Positions 1-9,829 of a stretch of 64,000 nt of DNA are shown here, piece by piece. Both the position numbers and the translations under genes were made by a program. The number at the start of each line of letters is the position of its first letter. The stretch's first letter is position 1. The notes below the pieces were generated by a model. It saw nothing but the letters and a program-made list of their open reading frames with translations. It was not told the origin of the DNA and did no database searches. Origin of the DNA: Microbacterium murale (lineage in GTDB: Bacteria > Actinomycetota > Actinomycetes > Actinomycetales > Microbacteriaceae); NCBI RefSeq assembly GCF_030815955.1, contig NZ_JAUSXK010000001.1, positions 434,001 through 498,000 of the forward strand, written 5' to 3'.

Positions 1-193
<193 letters not shown>

Positions 194-248
194 CGACCTG
201 TGATGACAGGTCGCCTCTCGGCGCCTCACCGTCATACGATGGAGGGCT

Positions 249-3200
249 ATGTCTTCTGCCGATCTCGTCATCACCTATCCCCCGGAGCTGCCCGTCAGCG
301 CGGCCAGGGATGAGATCGCCGACGCCATCCGCGACAACCAGGTGGTCGTGGTCGCCGGCGCGACCGGATCAGGCAAGACCACCCAGCTTCCGAAGATCTG
401 CCTCGAACTCGGCCGCACGAACATCGCGCACACCCAGCCGAGGCGGCTCGCCGCGCGCACGATCGCCGAGCGCGTCGCCGAGGAGCTGCAGGTCGAGCTC
501 GGCGGCGTCGTCGGCTACAAGGTGCGCTTCACCGACAAGGTGTCGGATGCGACCAAGGTCGCCCTGATGACCGACGGCATCCTGCTCAACGAGATCCACC
601 GCGACCGGTTGTTGCGCCGCTACGACACGATCATCATCGACGAGGCGCACGAACGCTCCCTCAACGTCGACTTCCTGCTCGGCTACCTCACGCGCATCCT
701 TCCCGAGCGGCCCGACCTCAAGGTCATCATCACCTCGGCGACGATCGACCCGGCGAGCTTCGCGAAGCACTTCGCCACCCCTGGCGGCGAGCCGGCGCCG
801 GTCATCGAGGTGTCAGGGCGCACCTACCCGGTCGAGATCCGGTACCGCGCACCCTCCGAGGACGAGAGCGAAGACGAGGTCTCAGCGATCGTCATCGCGC
901 TGCGCGAACTCGATCGCGAGGCGCCGGGCGATGTCCTCGTGTTCCTCCCGGGAGAGGCCGAGATCCGGGATGCCGCGGATGCCGTGCGAGCGGCCTATGC
1001 GTCCAGCAAGGCACCGGTCGAAGTGCTTCCGTTGTACGGCAGACTGTCGGCCGCAGAGCAGCATCGTGTGTTCGAGCCGAGCCGCGTTACAGGGGTGCGA
1101 CGCCGCGTCATCCTCGCCACCAACGTCGCCGAGACGAGCCTCACCGTCCCCGGCATCAAGTACGTCGTCGACACCGGCACCGCGCGCATCTCGCGCTACA
1201 GCAATCGCTCGAAGGTGCAGCGGCTGCCGATCGAGCCGATCTCGCAGGCATCAGCGAACCAGCGCTCCGGCCGTGCCGGCCGCACCAGCGACGGCATCGC
1301 GATCCGCCTCTACGGCGAAGACGACTTCGACAAGCGCGCGGAGTTCACCGAGCCCGAGGTGCTGCGCACGTCACTCGCCTCGGTAGTGCTGCAGATGCTG
1401 TCGCTCGGGTTCGGTGACATCTCGGCGTTCCCGTTCCTCACCCCGCCGGATTCCCGCGGCATCAAGGCGGCGTTCGACCTCCTCACCGAGCTGGGAGCGG
1501 TCGATCTGGGTCGCGACACCCCGCGACTCACCCGGGTGGGGCGCGATATCGCCCGGATGCCGATCGATCCGCGCTTCGCACGCATGCTGTTGGAGGCGCA
1601 GAAGAGCGGCGTCACAGACCCGGTGCTCGCGATCGTCGCCGGCCTCACCATCCAGGACGTCCGCGAGCGTCCTTCTCAGGAGGCGCCCCAGGCCGTGCGG
1701 GATGCCGCGGATCGGATGCACGCGCGCTTCACCGACCCGACGAGCGACTTCCTGGCGACCCTGAACCTGTGGAACCATCTTCGCGAGCAGCAGCGGAAGC
1801 TGGGCTCGAGCGCGTTCCGACGCCTCTGCCGCTCCGAGCATCTGAATTACGTGCGTGTGCGGGAGTGGTTCGACGTGCACCGCCAGTTGCGCTCACTGGT
1901 CAAGGCCGCACCGGCTTCGAAGAACGAGGGCGCGGCAGATCCCGACGCCATTCACCGCGCCCTGTTGTCCGGTCTGCTCTCCCAGATCGGCATCCTCGAT
2001 GAACGCAACACCAAGACTCCGCCGAAGGGGCAGACGAAGAGCCAGAAGGATCCGAAACGCCGGATCGCCGAGTACCGAGGAGCACGCGGCATCCGCTTCT
2101 CGATCTTCCCCGGCTCCGGACTGCGCAAGCAGAGCCCGCAGGCCGTCATGGCCGCCGAGATCGTCGAGACCTCCCGCACCTTCGCGCGCACTGTCGCGGC
2201 GATCGACCCTGCCTGGGCGGAGTCGCTCGCCGGTGACCTCGCCAAGCGATCGGTGTCGGAACCGCACTGGTCGAAGGATGCCGGCGCCGCTGTCGCCTTC
2301 GAGAAGGTCACGCTGTTCGGGGTCGAGATCATCCCGCGCCGGCGCATCCAGTTCGCGCGAATCGATCGCGCTGCCTCCCGTGAACTCTTCGTGCGGCATG
2401 CACTCGTCGAGGGCGAGTGGGATCCGACCAGGCTCGACAAACGCGTCAGCGCGTTCTGGCGCAGCAACGGCGAACTCCGCAAGCGCCTCGAGAAGCTCGA
2501 GGAACGCGAACGCAGACGCGACATCCTCGCCGGCGACGAGGAGGTGTTCCGCTTCTACGACGAGCGGATCCCCGCCGAGGTGTTCGACGTGCGCTCTTTC
2601 GAGAGCTGGTGGCGCGAGACGCTGCAGAAGACGCCGAAGCTGCTCGTCATGCGCGAGCGCGACCTGATCGAAGACGAGGAGCGCGCGGACCAGAACGACT
2701 TCCCCACGCGCTGGACGCAGGGCGACCAGGTGCTCGGTCTCGCCTACCGGTTCGAGCCGGGAGCTGACGATGACGGCGTCAGCGTTGTCGTGCCTCTCGC
2801 TCTCCTCGCGCAGATCGAGAACCGCGGGTTCGACTGGCAGGTGCCCGGACTCCGCGCAGACCTCGTCACCGCGCTGCTGCGTGCACTGCCGAAGACCATT
2901 CGCCGGCACGTCGTGCCCGCCGCGGACTGGGCCGACAAGTTCGGTGAAACGCTCGCCCCTGAAGGGCCGGAGAACCACGGAGGGCTCCCCCAGCGCTCGC
3001 TGAAGGAAGCCCTGGCCAGGATGATCCAGCCGCTGGCGAATCAGCCGGTGTCGGCCGCCGACTTCGACGACGAGCGCGTTCCGGGACACCTGCGCATGAA
3101 CTTCCGCGCGGTCGACGAGCGAGGCCGCGTCGCCGGATCCGCACGGGACCTCGGCGACCTGCAGCGCTCGCTCTCGGATCGCGCGAGAGCCAGCGTCGCG

Positions 3201-4154
3201 CGATCGATCTCACGTCCGGAACGAACCGGCGCGCGGCCGGGCACGGGTGCCGTCGCCGCGGCGTCCGCTGCCCCACAGGCACAGGCCAGGGGCGCGATCG
3301 AGCAGAACGGCCTCACCGGCTGGACGTTCGGCGACCTGCCGGAGGTGCTCGACACCAAAGTCGCCGGCGGCGTCGTGCGCGGATACCCGGCGATCATCGA
3401 TCAGGGCAAGACGGTCTCGGTGCGCGTAGAGGCGACGGCGGATGCGGCGACAGCAGCCACTCGGGACGGCGTGCTGCGGCTCGTGCTGTTGAACGTGCCG
3501 TCTCCTGCGTCGTACGTGCAGCAGCACCTGACCGCGCAGGAGAAGCTCGCGCTGGCCGCGTCACCGTATTCGTCGGCCGCAGCGCTGATCGAAGACGCCA
3601 GGGCCGCCGTCGTGCGCGCGGCGCTGCCTGTGGACCCGATCCGCACCGAGGCCGAGTTCGTCCGAGCACGTGATGCCGTGAACAACACCCTCGTGGACCA
3701 GTTGTTCGCGACGGTCTCACTCGTCGCGCGCGTTCTCACGAAGTCCCGTGACGTAGAACGTGGCATCAAGACGGAGAACTCGCTCGCGCTGCTCGGTCCG
3801 TTGAACGACATCCGTTCGCAGCTCAGCGGGCTGCTGCATCCGGGGTTCATCTCGGCGACGGGCACCGAACGACTCGCTCACTTCCCCCGGTACCTCGATG
3901 GCATGCTCGATCGGCTGAAGATGCTGTCGAACGAACCGGGCAAGGATCGGGCACGGATGACCGAGTACGAGAGGGTCTCGAAGGCCTTCGAGGATGCCGG
4001 GGGCACGATCCCGCTCCCCACCGGCGCCGCCCCCGCACTCGTGGAGGTGCGCTGGCTGCTCGAGGAATACCGGATCAGCGTTTTCGCGCAGCGCCTCGGC
4101 ACCGCACAGCCGGTGTCTCCGCAGCGCATAGCAAAGATCCTGCGAGAGAACTGA
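249..4154 (+). CDS. hrpA: ATP-dependent RNA helicase HrpA (DEAH box)
   Basis: A full-length 1,301-residue DEAH-box helicase, the usual size for HrpA. Visible motifs are Walker A GATGSGKT at residues 37-44, TQPRRLAA (motif Ia), DEAH followed by ERSLNVDFLLGYL near residue 130, TSATID (motif III), TNVAETSLTVPGI (motif V) and QRSGRAGR (motif VI, near 340). Helicase-associated and OB-fold regions and a long C-terminal HrpA-specific region (DUF3418-like) follow. HrpA proteins act on RNA or ribonucleoprotein; HrpA in E. coli has been linked to mRNA processing and ribosome rescue. The ATG at 249 is preceded by GGAGGG very close to the start and by TACGAT eight bases upstream. It is a single-gene unit, divergent from the aldo/keto reductase. 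Confidence 0.95.
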   Translation: MSSADLVITYPPELPVSAARDEIADAIRDNQVVVVAGATGSGKTTQLPKICLELGRTNIAHTQPRRLAARTIAERVAEELQVELGGVVGYKVRFTDKVSDATKVALMTDGILLNEIHRDRLLRRYDTIIIDEAHERSLNVDFLLGYLTRILPERPDLKVIITSATIDPASFAKHFATPGGEPAPVIEVSGRTYPVEIRYRAPSEDESEDEVSAIVIALRELDREAPGDVLVFLPGEAEIRDAADAVRAAYASSKAPVEVLPLYGRLSAAEQHRVFEPSRVTGVRRRVILATNVAETSLTVPGIKYVVDTGTARISRYSNRSKVQRLPIEPISQASANQRSGRAGRTSDGIAIRLYGEDDFDKRAEFTEPEVLRTSLASVVLQMLSLGFGDISAFPFLTPPDSRGIKAAFDLLTELGAVDLGRDTPRLTRVGRDIARMPIDPRFARMLLEAQKSGVTDPVLAIVAGLTIQDVRERPSQEAPQAVRDAADRMHARFTDPTSDFLATLNLWNHLREQQRKLGSSAFRRLCRSEHLNYVRVREWFDVHRQLRSLVKAAPASKNEGAADPDAIHRALLSGLLSQIGILDERNTKTPPKGQTKSQKDPKRRIAEYRGARGIRFSIFPGSGLRKQSPQAVMAAEIVETSRTFARTVAAIDPAWAESLAGDLAKRSVSEPHWSKDAGAAVAFEKVTLFGVEIIPRRRIQFARIDRAASRELFVRHALVEGEWDPTRLDKRVSAFWRSNGELRKRLEKLEERERRRDILAGDEEVFRFYDERIPAEVFDVRSFESWWRETLQKTPKLLVMRERDLIEDEERADQNDFPTRWTQGDQVLGLAYRFEPGADDDGVSVVVPLALLAQIENRGFDWQVPGLRADLVTALLRALPKTIRRHVVPAADWADKFGETLAPEGPENHGGLPQRSLKEALARMIQPLANQPVSAADFDDERVPGHLRMNFRAVDERGRVAGSARDLGDLQRSLSDRARASVARSISRPERTGARPGTGAVAAASAAPQAQARGAIEQNGLTGWTFGDLPEVLDTKVAGGVVRGYPAIIDQGKTVSVRVEATADAATAATRDGVLRLVLLNVPSPASYVQQHLTAQEKLALAASPYSSAAALIEDARAAVVRAALPVDPIRTEAEFVRARDAVNNTLVDQLFATVSLVARVLTKSRDVERGIKTENSLALLGPLNDIRSQLSGLLHPGFISATGTERLAHFPRYLDGMLDRLKMLSNEPGKDRARMTEYERVSKAFEDAGGTIPLPTGAAPALVEVRWLLEEYRISVFAQRLGTAQPVSPQRIAKILREN

Positions 4155-4260
4155 CAACGGCGTCACGGAGCGTCACGCGAATTGGCGTTCGGCCCGCCGA
4201 TCAGGTGGAATTGTCTCCTACCCTCCTTCTCTTCCCCCGAAAGGGGCCTTCAGCATTCCC

Positions 4261-5238
4261 ATGATCACCATCGAGCACGTCAGCCGAGCCTTCGGCGGCA
4301 CCCGCGCACTCGCAGATGTGTCGCTCGAGATCGGCCGCGGCCAGATCTTCGGCGTCGTCGGCCAGTCGGGGGCGGGCAAATCGACCCTGCTGCGCACCGT
4401 GAACGCGCTGGAGCGCCCTGATTCCGGCAGTGTCACTGTCGACGGCGTGCAGGTCTCGCACCTGACAGGGCAGGAGCTGCGCGCCGCGCGGCACGGAATC
4501 GGCATGGTGTTCCAGCATTTCAATCTGATCGGCAACCGCACCGTGGCGCAGAACGTCGAGTTCGCGCTGGAGGCCGTCGGTCGTGGCCGCGGCGACCGTG
4601 CGCAGGAGGCGCGGGAGATGCTCGATCTGGTGGGTCTCGCCGCGCGCGCCGACGCCTACCCTGCTCAGCTCTCCGGCGGTCAACGTCAGCGTGTCGGAAT
4701 CGCCCGCGCGTTGGCGTCGCGTCCGAGCGTGCTGCTCTCGGACGAGGCCACCAGCGCGCTCGATCCGGACACCACGCGTCAGATCCTCGCGCTGATGCGG
4801 CGCCTCTCCGGCGAGCTGGGACTCACGATCATGCTGATCACGCATGAGATGGCGGTCGTGAAGCAGATCTGCGACGCCGCCGCGCTCCTCGAGCACGGCA
4901 AGATCATCGAGCAGGGCACCCTCACCGACCTGATCCGCACGCCAGGCAGCCGCCTCGCACGCGATCTGTTCCCGCTCGGCGAGGTGCCGGACATTCCCGG
5001 CTCCGTTGTCATCGATCTCACATTCGCCGGCGAGGAGGCGCAGAAGCCGACCATCGCGCTGCTCTCGCGTGCGCTGGACCTGGATGTCTCCATCCTCGGC
5101 GCCACGATCGAGAACATCGGCGGCGCACAGGCAGGACGCACGCGCCTCGCGTTGCCGGCCGATCCTGCGATCGTCGCCCGCGCGGAGGCGTTCCTCGCGG
5201 AGCACAGCGTCGCCGTCGAGGTGGTGAAGGCAGCATGA
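4261..5238 (+). CDS. metN: Methionine ABC importer, ATP-binding subunit MetN
   Basis: A 325-residue ABC ATPase that powers methionine uptake at the inner face of the membrane. It has Walker A GQSGAGKS at residues 34-41, Q-loop near FQHFNLIGNRTV, signature LSGGQRQRVGIARAL, Walker B VLLSDEATSALD and the switch His in LITHEM. The last 80 or so residues form the NIL domain that binds methionine and gives trans-inhibition in MetN proteins. It overlaps the next gene by the ATGA junction at 5235-5238, and metI and metQ follow directly. I searched the 106-base leader for a SAM riboswitch and saw none. Confidence 0.95.
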   Translation: MITIEHVSRAFGGTRALADVSLEIGRGQIFGVVGQSGAGKSTLLRTVNALERPDSGSVTVDGVQVSHLTGQELRAARHGIGMVFQHFNLIGNRTVAQNVEFALEAVGRGRGDRAQEAREMLDLVGLAARADAYPAQLSGGQRQRVGIARALASRPSVLLSDEATSALDPDTTRQILALMRRLSGELGLTIMLITHEMAVVKQICDAAALLEHGKIIEQGTLTDLIRTPGSRLARDLFPLGEVPDIPGSVVIDLTFAGEEAQKPTIALLSRALDLDVSILGATIENIGGAQAGRTRLALPADPAIVARAEAFLAEHSVAVEVVKAA

Positions 5239-5978
5239 TCGACTACACCTCCCCCGACTTCTGGCCGCAGCTCTTCGACACGATGCTCAAGGGCACGCTC
5301 GAGACGCTCTGGATGACGGGCGTGGCGATCCTGTTCACGATCATCGTCGGCCTCCCGCTCGGTATCGTCCTGGTCGGCACCGAGAAGGGGCGGTTCCTTT
5401 CCGCTCCCCTCGGCTCCCCAGCTCTCGGCGTCACCATCAACCGCGTCCTCGGATTCATCGTGAACCTCGGTCGTTCGGTGCCGTTCATTGTGCTGATGAT
5501 CGCGTTGATACCGCTGACCCGCCTGCTGCTGGGCTCATTCATCGGCACGGGCCCCGCGATCTTCCCTCTCACCCTCATCGCGATCCCGTTCTTCGCCCGC
5601 GTGGTCGAGATCGCCGTCAAGGAGGTCGATTCGGGCCTGCTGGAAGCGGCGGACTCCATCGGCGCCACGCGCTGGCAGCTCGTCCGCCGCGTCATCCTCC
5701 CCGAGACGGCACCGGCGATCGTGCTCGGCATCGCAACCACGATCACTTCGATCATCAACTTCTCCGCGATGGTCGGCGTGGTCGGCGGTGGCGGACTCGG
5801 CAATGTCGCGCTCACGTACGGATTCCAGCGCTACAGCTGGGTGCACATCGTCGCCGTCGTCGTCGTGCTGTTCGTGATCGTGCTGCTCGTGCAGTGGGCA
5901 TGCAATGCGCTCGCACGGTCACTCGACCATGCGAACAGGGCATCGCATGCCGCCGACGTCATCGGCGCCGACGCCTGA
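5235..5978 (+). CDS. metI: Methionine ABC importer, permease subunit MetI
   Basis: A 247-residue membrane permease with five or six hydrophobic helices. It carries the EAA-type coupling loop (EAADSIGATRWQLVRRVILPETAPAI, around residues 135-160), which docks on MetN. The start overlaps the metN stop as ATGA, so translation is coupled. Order and content (metN-metI-metQ) fix the assignment. The substrate of the complex is L- or D-methionine. Confidence 0.95.
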   Translation: MIDYTSPDFWPQLFDTMLKGTLETLWMTGVAILFTIIVGLPLGIVLVGTEKGRFLSAPLGSPALGVTINRVLGFIVNLGRSVPFIVLMIALIPLTRLLLGSFIGTGPAIFPLTLIAIPFFARVVEIAVKEVDSGLLEAADSIGATRWQLVRRVILPETAPAIVLGIATTITSIINFSAMVGVVGGGGLGNVALTYGFQRYSWVHIVAVVVVLFVIVLLVQWACNALARSLDHANRASHAADVIGADA

Positions 5979-6036
5979 CACCCTGCATCCCGTCCCCTCT
6001 GCATCCCTTCACACAGACATCAAAAGGAGCACCACC

Positions 6037-6864
6037 ATGTCCTTCTCCTCCCTCGCCCGCGGCGTCGCCATCGTCGCAGCCGGTGCACTCGCGCTCGGCC
6101 TCACCGCCTGCGCCGGCTCCGCGCCCGCTCCCGCTGAGGACGGCTCGGAAGGACTCGGCACGCTGAAGGTCGGCGCGCTGCCCGTTCCCGCCGGCGACAT
6201 CCTGAAGTGGGTCTCCGACAACCTCGCCGAGGATGCCGGACTCACGATCGAATGGCAGGAGTTCACCGACTACAACACTCCGAATCCTGCGCTCTCTGAC
6301 GGTTCGGTCGACGCGAACCTGTTCCAGAACTCGACGTTCCTCGAGACGTACAACGAGCAGTCCGGCGACGATCTGATCTCGGTCGGCGAGATCTACCTCC
6401 CCGCCGCCGCGTTCTACAGCGAGAAGCTCGACAGCCTCGACGACCTCGACAAGGGCGCCACCATCGCGATCCCGAACGACCCGACGAACGAGGGACGCGC
6501 GCTGAAACTTCTCGCCGCCGAGGGCATCATCGAGATCTCAGACGGCGCCACCACGCTCGCCGAGATCACCGAGAACCCGAAGGATCTGCAATTCGTCGAG
6601 ATCGAGAACGCGTCGCTCGCGCTGGCCCTTCCCGACAACGACGCCGCGTTCGTGACCGCGTCGTTCGCGATCCCGGCCGGGCTCTCCGAGGATCAGGCGA
6701 TCCTGCTCGAGGGCACCGACAGCAAGTACTACAACATCCTCGCGACGCGCGCGGACATGAAGGATGACCCGCGCATCGAAGCTCTCGTCGAGCTGCTGAA
6801 CGATGACCGCACCAAGGAGTACATCCTGGAGACCTGGAAGGGCCTGATCGTTCCGGTCGACTGA
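6037..6864 (+). CDS. metQ: Methionine-binding lipoprotein MetQ (NlpA family)
   Basis: A 275-residue substrate-binding lipoprotein. The start at 6037 follows AAAGGAGC at a good distance and gives a short signal peptide ending in lipobox LTAC, so the mature protein is anchored to the outer face of the membrane at that Cys. The body matches the NlpA/MetQ family (LKVGALPVPAGDIL near the mature N-terminus; VDANLFQN; IAIPNDPTNEGRALKLL). It delivers methionine to MetNI. The frame is open for 132 bases upstream, but those codons read through the metI end and lack the lipoprotein signal context. Confidence 0.95.
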   Translation: MSFSSLARGVAIVAAGALALGLTACAGSAPAPAEDGSEGLGTLKVGALPVPAGDILKWVSDNLAEDAGLTIEWQEFTDYNTPNPALSDGSVDANLFQNSTFLETYNEQSGDDLISVGEIYLPAAAFYSEKLDSLDDLDKGATIAIPNDPTNEGRALKLLAAEGIIEISDGATTLAEITENPKDLQFVEIENASLALALPDNDAAFVTASFAIPAGLSEDQAILLEGTDSKYYNILATRADMKDDPRIEALVELLNDDRTKEYILETWKGLIVPVD

Positions 6865-6882
6865 CCTCTCTGCTGTGATGAA

Positions 6883-6908
6883 GCCCTCGCGCCGTTCGGT
6901 GCGGGGGC
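6883..6908 (+). terminator. Probable terminator after metNIQ
   Basis: An 8-bp stem (GCCCTCGC at 6883-6890, GCGGGGGC at 6901-6908, one G-T wobble) with a 10-base loop lies 18 bases after the metQ stop. The following T content is modest. Confidence 0.5.
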
Positions 6909-6922
6909 CTCGTCATTCCAGG

Positions 6923-6928
6923 TAGCCT
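6923..6928 (+). promoter_or_regulatory. -10 element, leaderless promoter (MDR oxidoreductase)
   Basis: TAGCCT lies exactly six bases upstream of the ATG at 6935. Confidence 0.5.
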
Positions 6929-6934
6929 GGCCGC

Positions 6935-7879
6935 ATGGCTCGCGCGATCGTTCACACCGAAATCGGCTCCCCTGACGTCCTCCACCTCGTGGAGATCCCC
7001 GATCCTGTCGCCGGTTCCGGCGAGGTCGTGGTGAAGATCGAGGCGGCAGGCGTCAACCCGCTCGATGCGAAGCGACGCAGCGGCAAACGTCCCATGCCGC
7101 CCATCACCGAACCGCGTCGCGTCGGCTTGGACGGGGCGGGCGTGGTCGATTCCATCGGTGAAGGAGTGACGGAGTTCGCGGTCGGCGACCGAGTCGCGAT
7201 CGGCGACACCGTCGGAACGTATGCGACGCACCTGGTCGTGCCCGTGGCGCACCTTTCACTCCTTCCGGATGCTGTCACCGCCGCGGAAGGCGCCGCTCTG
7301 AGCATCCCGGTGGGAACGGCGTATCAGTGCCTGCGCTCGCTGAGTGTCGGTGAAGGCGACACACTGCTGATCCACGCCGGATCCGGCGCGGTCGGGCAGG
7401 CCGCCATCCAGTTCGCGGTCGCGTGGGGCGCGACCGTGATCGCCACCGGTAGCCCCGCGCGTCACGAGCAGCTGCGCGAACTCGGCGCGATTCCCGTCGC
7501 ATACGGCACCGGCCTTGCCGACCGCGTGCGCACGGCAGCACCGGATGGCGTGACTGTCGCGCTGGACTGCATCGGCACCGACGAGGCTGTCGAGGTGTCG
7601 AAGGAACTCGTCAGCGACCACGATCGCATCGCGACGATCGTCCGCGGGCCGGACGCCGCAGCCCTCGGCATCCGCGCCTTCAGTGGTGGTGCTCCCACTC
7701 CGCTGACGGAGCAGGAACTCGCGTGGCGTCACGAAGGCGTCGACGTCGCGATCGCCTTGATCGCGGCGGGCGATTTCCAGATCGAACTCGGTGCCGAACT
7801 ACCTCTCTCGGAGGCGGCGCAGGCGCACGAGCTGATCGAGGCGCATGCCGCTCGAGGCAAGATCACGCTGGTGCCGTGA
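6935..7879 (+). CDS. NADP-dependent oxidoreductase, MDR superfamily (quinone oxidoreductase-like)
   Basis: A 314-residue medium-chain dehydrogenase/reductase. An N-terminal GroES-like domain (GEVVVKIEAAGVNPLDAK near residues 28-45) is followed by a Rossmann domain with IHAGSGAVGQAAIQFA near residue 145. No structural or catalytic zinc Cys cluster is visible, which fits the zinc-independent zeta-crystallin/quinone reductase branch. Its TGA overlaps the GTG of the next gene, an alpha/beta hydrolase, by GTGA. The substrate is unknown. Confidence 0.88.
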   Translation: MARAIVHTEIGSPDVLHLVEIPDPVAGSGEVVVKIEAAGVNPLDAKRRSGKRPMPPITEPRRVGLDGAGVVDSIGEGVTEFAVGDRVAIGDTVGTYATHLVVPVAHLSLLPDAVTAAEGAALSIPVGTAYQCLRSLSVGEGDTLLIHAGSGAVGQAAIQFAVAWGATVIATGSPARHEQLRELGAIPVAYGTGLADRVRTAAPDGVTVALDCIGTDEAVEVSKELVSDHDRIATIVRGPDAAALGIRAFSGGAPTPLTEQELAWRHEGVDVAIALIAAGDFQIELGAELPLSEAAQAHELIEAHAARGKITLVP

Positions 7880-8689
7880 CCTCTGTGCGCGTCGAGTCGG
7901 GCCGTGCTTCGCTCGCGGTGGAAGACACCGGTCCGCGCGATGGGACGACGGTGCTGCTGCTGCACGCCGGCGTGACGGACAAGCGCTCCTGGGCACCCCG
8001 TGGTGGATCGTCTGGGTACAGCCGTCCGTTGCATCCGCTACGACAGGCGAAGCTACGGCGAGACGGAGTACAGCCCTGAGGACGGCTGGTCACCTGTGGC
8101 TGACACCGTCGCCGTGTTGGATGCCTCTGAGGCGGACACGGTGATCGCGATCGGCAGCTCGATCGGCGGCAGGACAGCGATCGACCTCGCGCTGGCGCAT
8201 CCGGAGCGCATCTCAGCGCTCGTGCTGATCGCCCCCGCGATCAGTGGTGCCCCTGAGCCGGAACTCGAACCCCTGGTCGAAGCGCTTGACGCCGAGATCG
8301 ACGCCGCCGATGCAGTGGCGGATCTCGACGCCGTCAACCGGCTGGAAGCGCACCTCTGGTTTGACGGACCCGGGCACGAGGGGCGCGTGAACGGCCCCAT
8401 CCGCGACCTCTTCCTGGATATGAACGCGCGCGCCATCTCCGCGATCGACCCCGGCACGTCGGGAGACGCATTGGACGCCTGGTCCCGACTCGACCGGATC
8501 ACCGTACCGATCCTGTTCCTCGTCGGCAGCCTCGACCTGTTGCATATCCGCGAACGGGCACGCGAGGCTGCCGCTTCCGTTCAGAACGGGCAGTTCGTGG
8601 AGCTTCCCGATTCCGCTCACCTGCCGCATCTGGAGGGTTCGCCCTCGGCGCTGGACGCCATCGCGGAGTTCCTCGCGCTCCGCGGGTGA
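7876..8689 (+). pseudogene. Alpha/beta hydrolase, split by a single-base frameshift
   Basis: Translation from GTG 7876 gives VTSVRVESGRASLAVEDTG then a LLLHAG oxyanion strand and SWAP, after which the frame goes off. The reading frame beginning at GTG 8000 continues the same fold: VVDRLGTAVRCIRYDRR, then nucleophile elbow GSSIGG, then LFLVGSLDLLH with the acid residue, then SAHLPHLE with the His. The break is at the run of four C at 7996-7999; removing one C restores SWAPVVDRLG and one frame of about 270 residues. The family comprises single-domain hydrolases and esterases of unknown substrate. It could be a sequencing error. The gene is coupled to the oxidoreductase upstream. Confidence 0.85.
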
Positions 8690-8698
8690 TTCCGCCGC

Positions 8699-9812
8699 TC
8701 ACGCGGCAGCGCGCGCCTCGTCCCGCAGACGTGCGCCCTCACGAAGCGCCGGCACCAGCTCACTACCCCAGTCGCGCACGTCGCCCAGCGGATCGAAGCC
8801 GCGGATGAGGAATCGCGTGACGCCGAGGTCGTAGTACTTCAGCAGAGCTTCTGCGACCTGTTCGGGCGTGCCCACCGGCGCGGTGGAATTGCCGGCTGGG
8901 CCGGTGAGGCGGGTGATCCCGGTCCACAGCCGCTCGTCGTGCACGTCGCCGCGTTTCGCGATCTGCTGCAGGCGATCGGCCGACACCGCGTTCCGCCTCC
9001 GGTTCACGCGATCGGGCGAAGGACAGTGTGTTGCCGTCCTTCTGCGCCGCGATCAGCTCTTCGGTCTCGGCGTAGATCCGGTCGGCCTTCGCCCACGCCG
9101 CCTCTTCGGTGTCGGCGACGATCGGTCGCGTCGAGAGGCTGAACTCGATCGTTCTGCCCTCTTTCGCGGCGGCAGCGCGGATCGTGCGGATGTGTTCCGC
9201 GACCTCGGCGAGCGGCTCGCCGAACAGCATGTAGACGTCGGCGTTCTTGGCCCCGACTTCGACCGCACCGCCTGAGAGACCGCCGAAGAAGATCGGGATC
9301 CCCGCATCCGTCGCCGGCTTCGCCGCCGAGTACGCACCTTCGAAACGGTAGAACTCGCCTTCGTGATCGAAGGGCTCGTCCTCGGTGAGCGTCTTGCGCA
9401 GCACGTCGATGAACTCGCCGGTGCGGCGGTAGCGGTCCTGCTTCTCGCTGTAGTCGCCGTCACGGCGCTGATCGGCCTCGCTGCCGCCGGTGATGTGGTG
9501 GATCGCCACCCTTCCACCACCGGTGAGATGGTCGAGCGTGGCGAGCTTGCGCGCGACGATCGTCGGCGGGACGAAGCCGGGGCGGTGCGCGATGAGCACC
9601 TTCAGTCGCTCTGTGGAGTGCAGCGCCGCGGACGCCACGGCGAAGCCGTCCGGCGAGCTCGCGCTGTATCCGATGAGCACTCGGTCGAATCCGGCGTCCT
9701 CGTGTGCACGCGAGAATTCGCGCACATAGGCGGGATCGACGACCGGTCCCGCGATCGCCTTCGACTCCGACCCGGCGGTCGTGGCGATCATTCCGAGAAG
9801 TTCGATGGGCAT
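8699..9812 (-). pseudogene. SsuD-like flavin-dependent monooxygenase (LLM class), frameshifted
   Basis: The N-terminal 270 residues start at ATG 9812 (MPIELLGMIATTAGSES) and match bacterial luciferase-like FMNH2-dependent monooxygenases of the alkanesulfonate type: IAHRPGFVPP, LDHLTGGGRVAIHHITGG, IFFGGLSGGAVEVG and DVYMLFGEP. After FARSREPE the frame degenerates, and the true C-terminus (NAVSADRLQQIAKRG, then GNSTAPVGTPEQVAEALL) continues in the next frame to a stop at 8699. One extra base near 8993-8996 explains it. The intact form would be about 370 residues. It is the last gene of the leftward ABC operon, 17 bases after the ATPase. The probable role is oxygenolytic C-S cleavage of an imported sulfonate; the substrate is inferred. 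Confidence 0.85.
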
Positions 9813-9829
9813 GTCAGAAGCTCCAGTGT

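Noticed and set aside
4155..4260. Possible SAM riboswitch before metNIQ
   Set aside because: The 106-base leader has only a CCCC-GAAA-GGGG hairpin; none of the SAM-I or other SAM riboswitch stems can be drawn.
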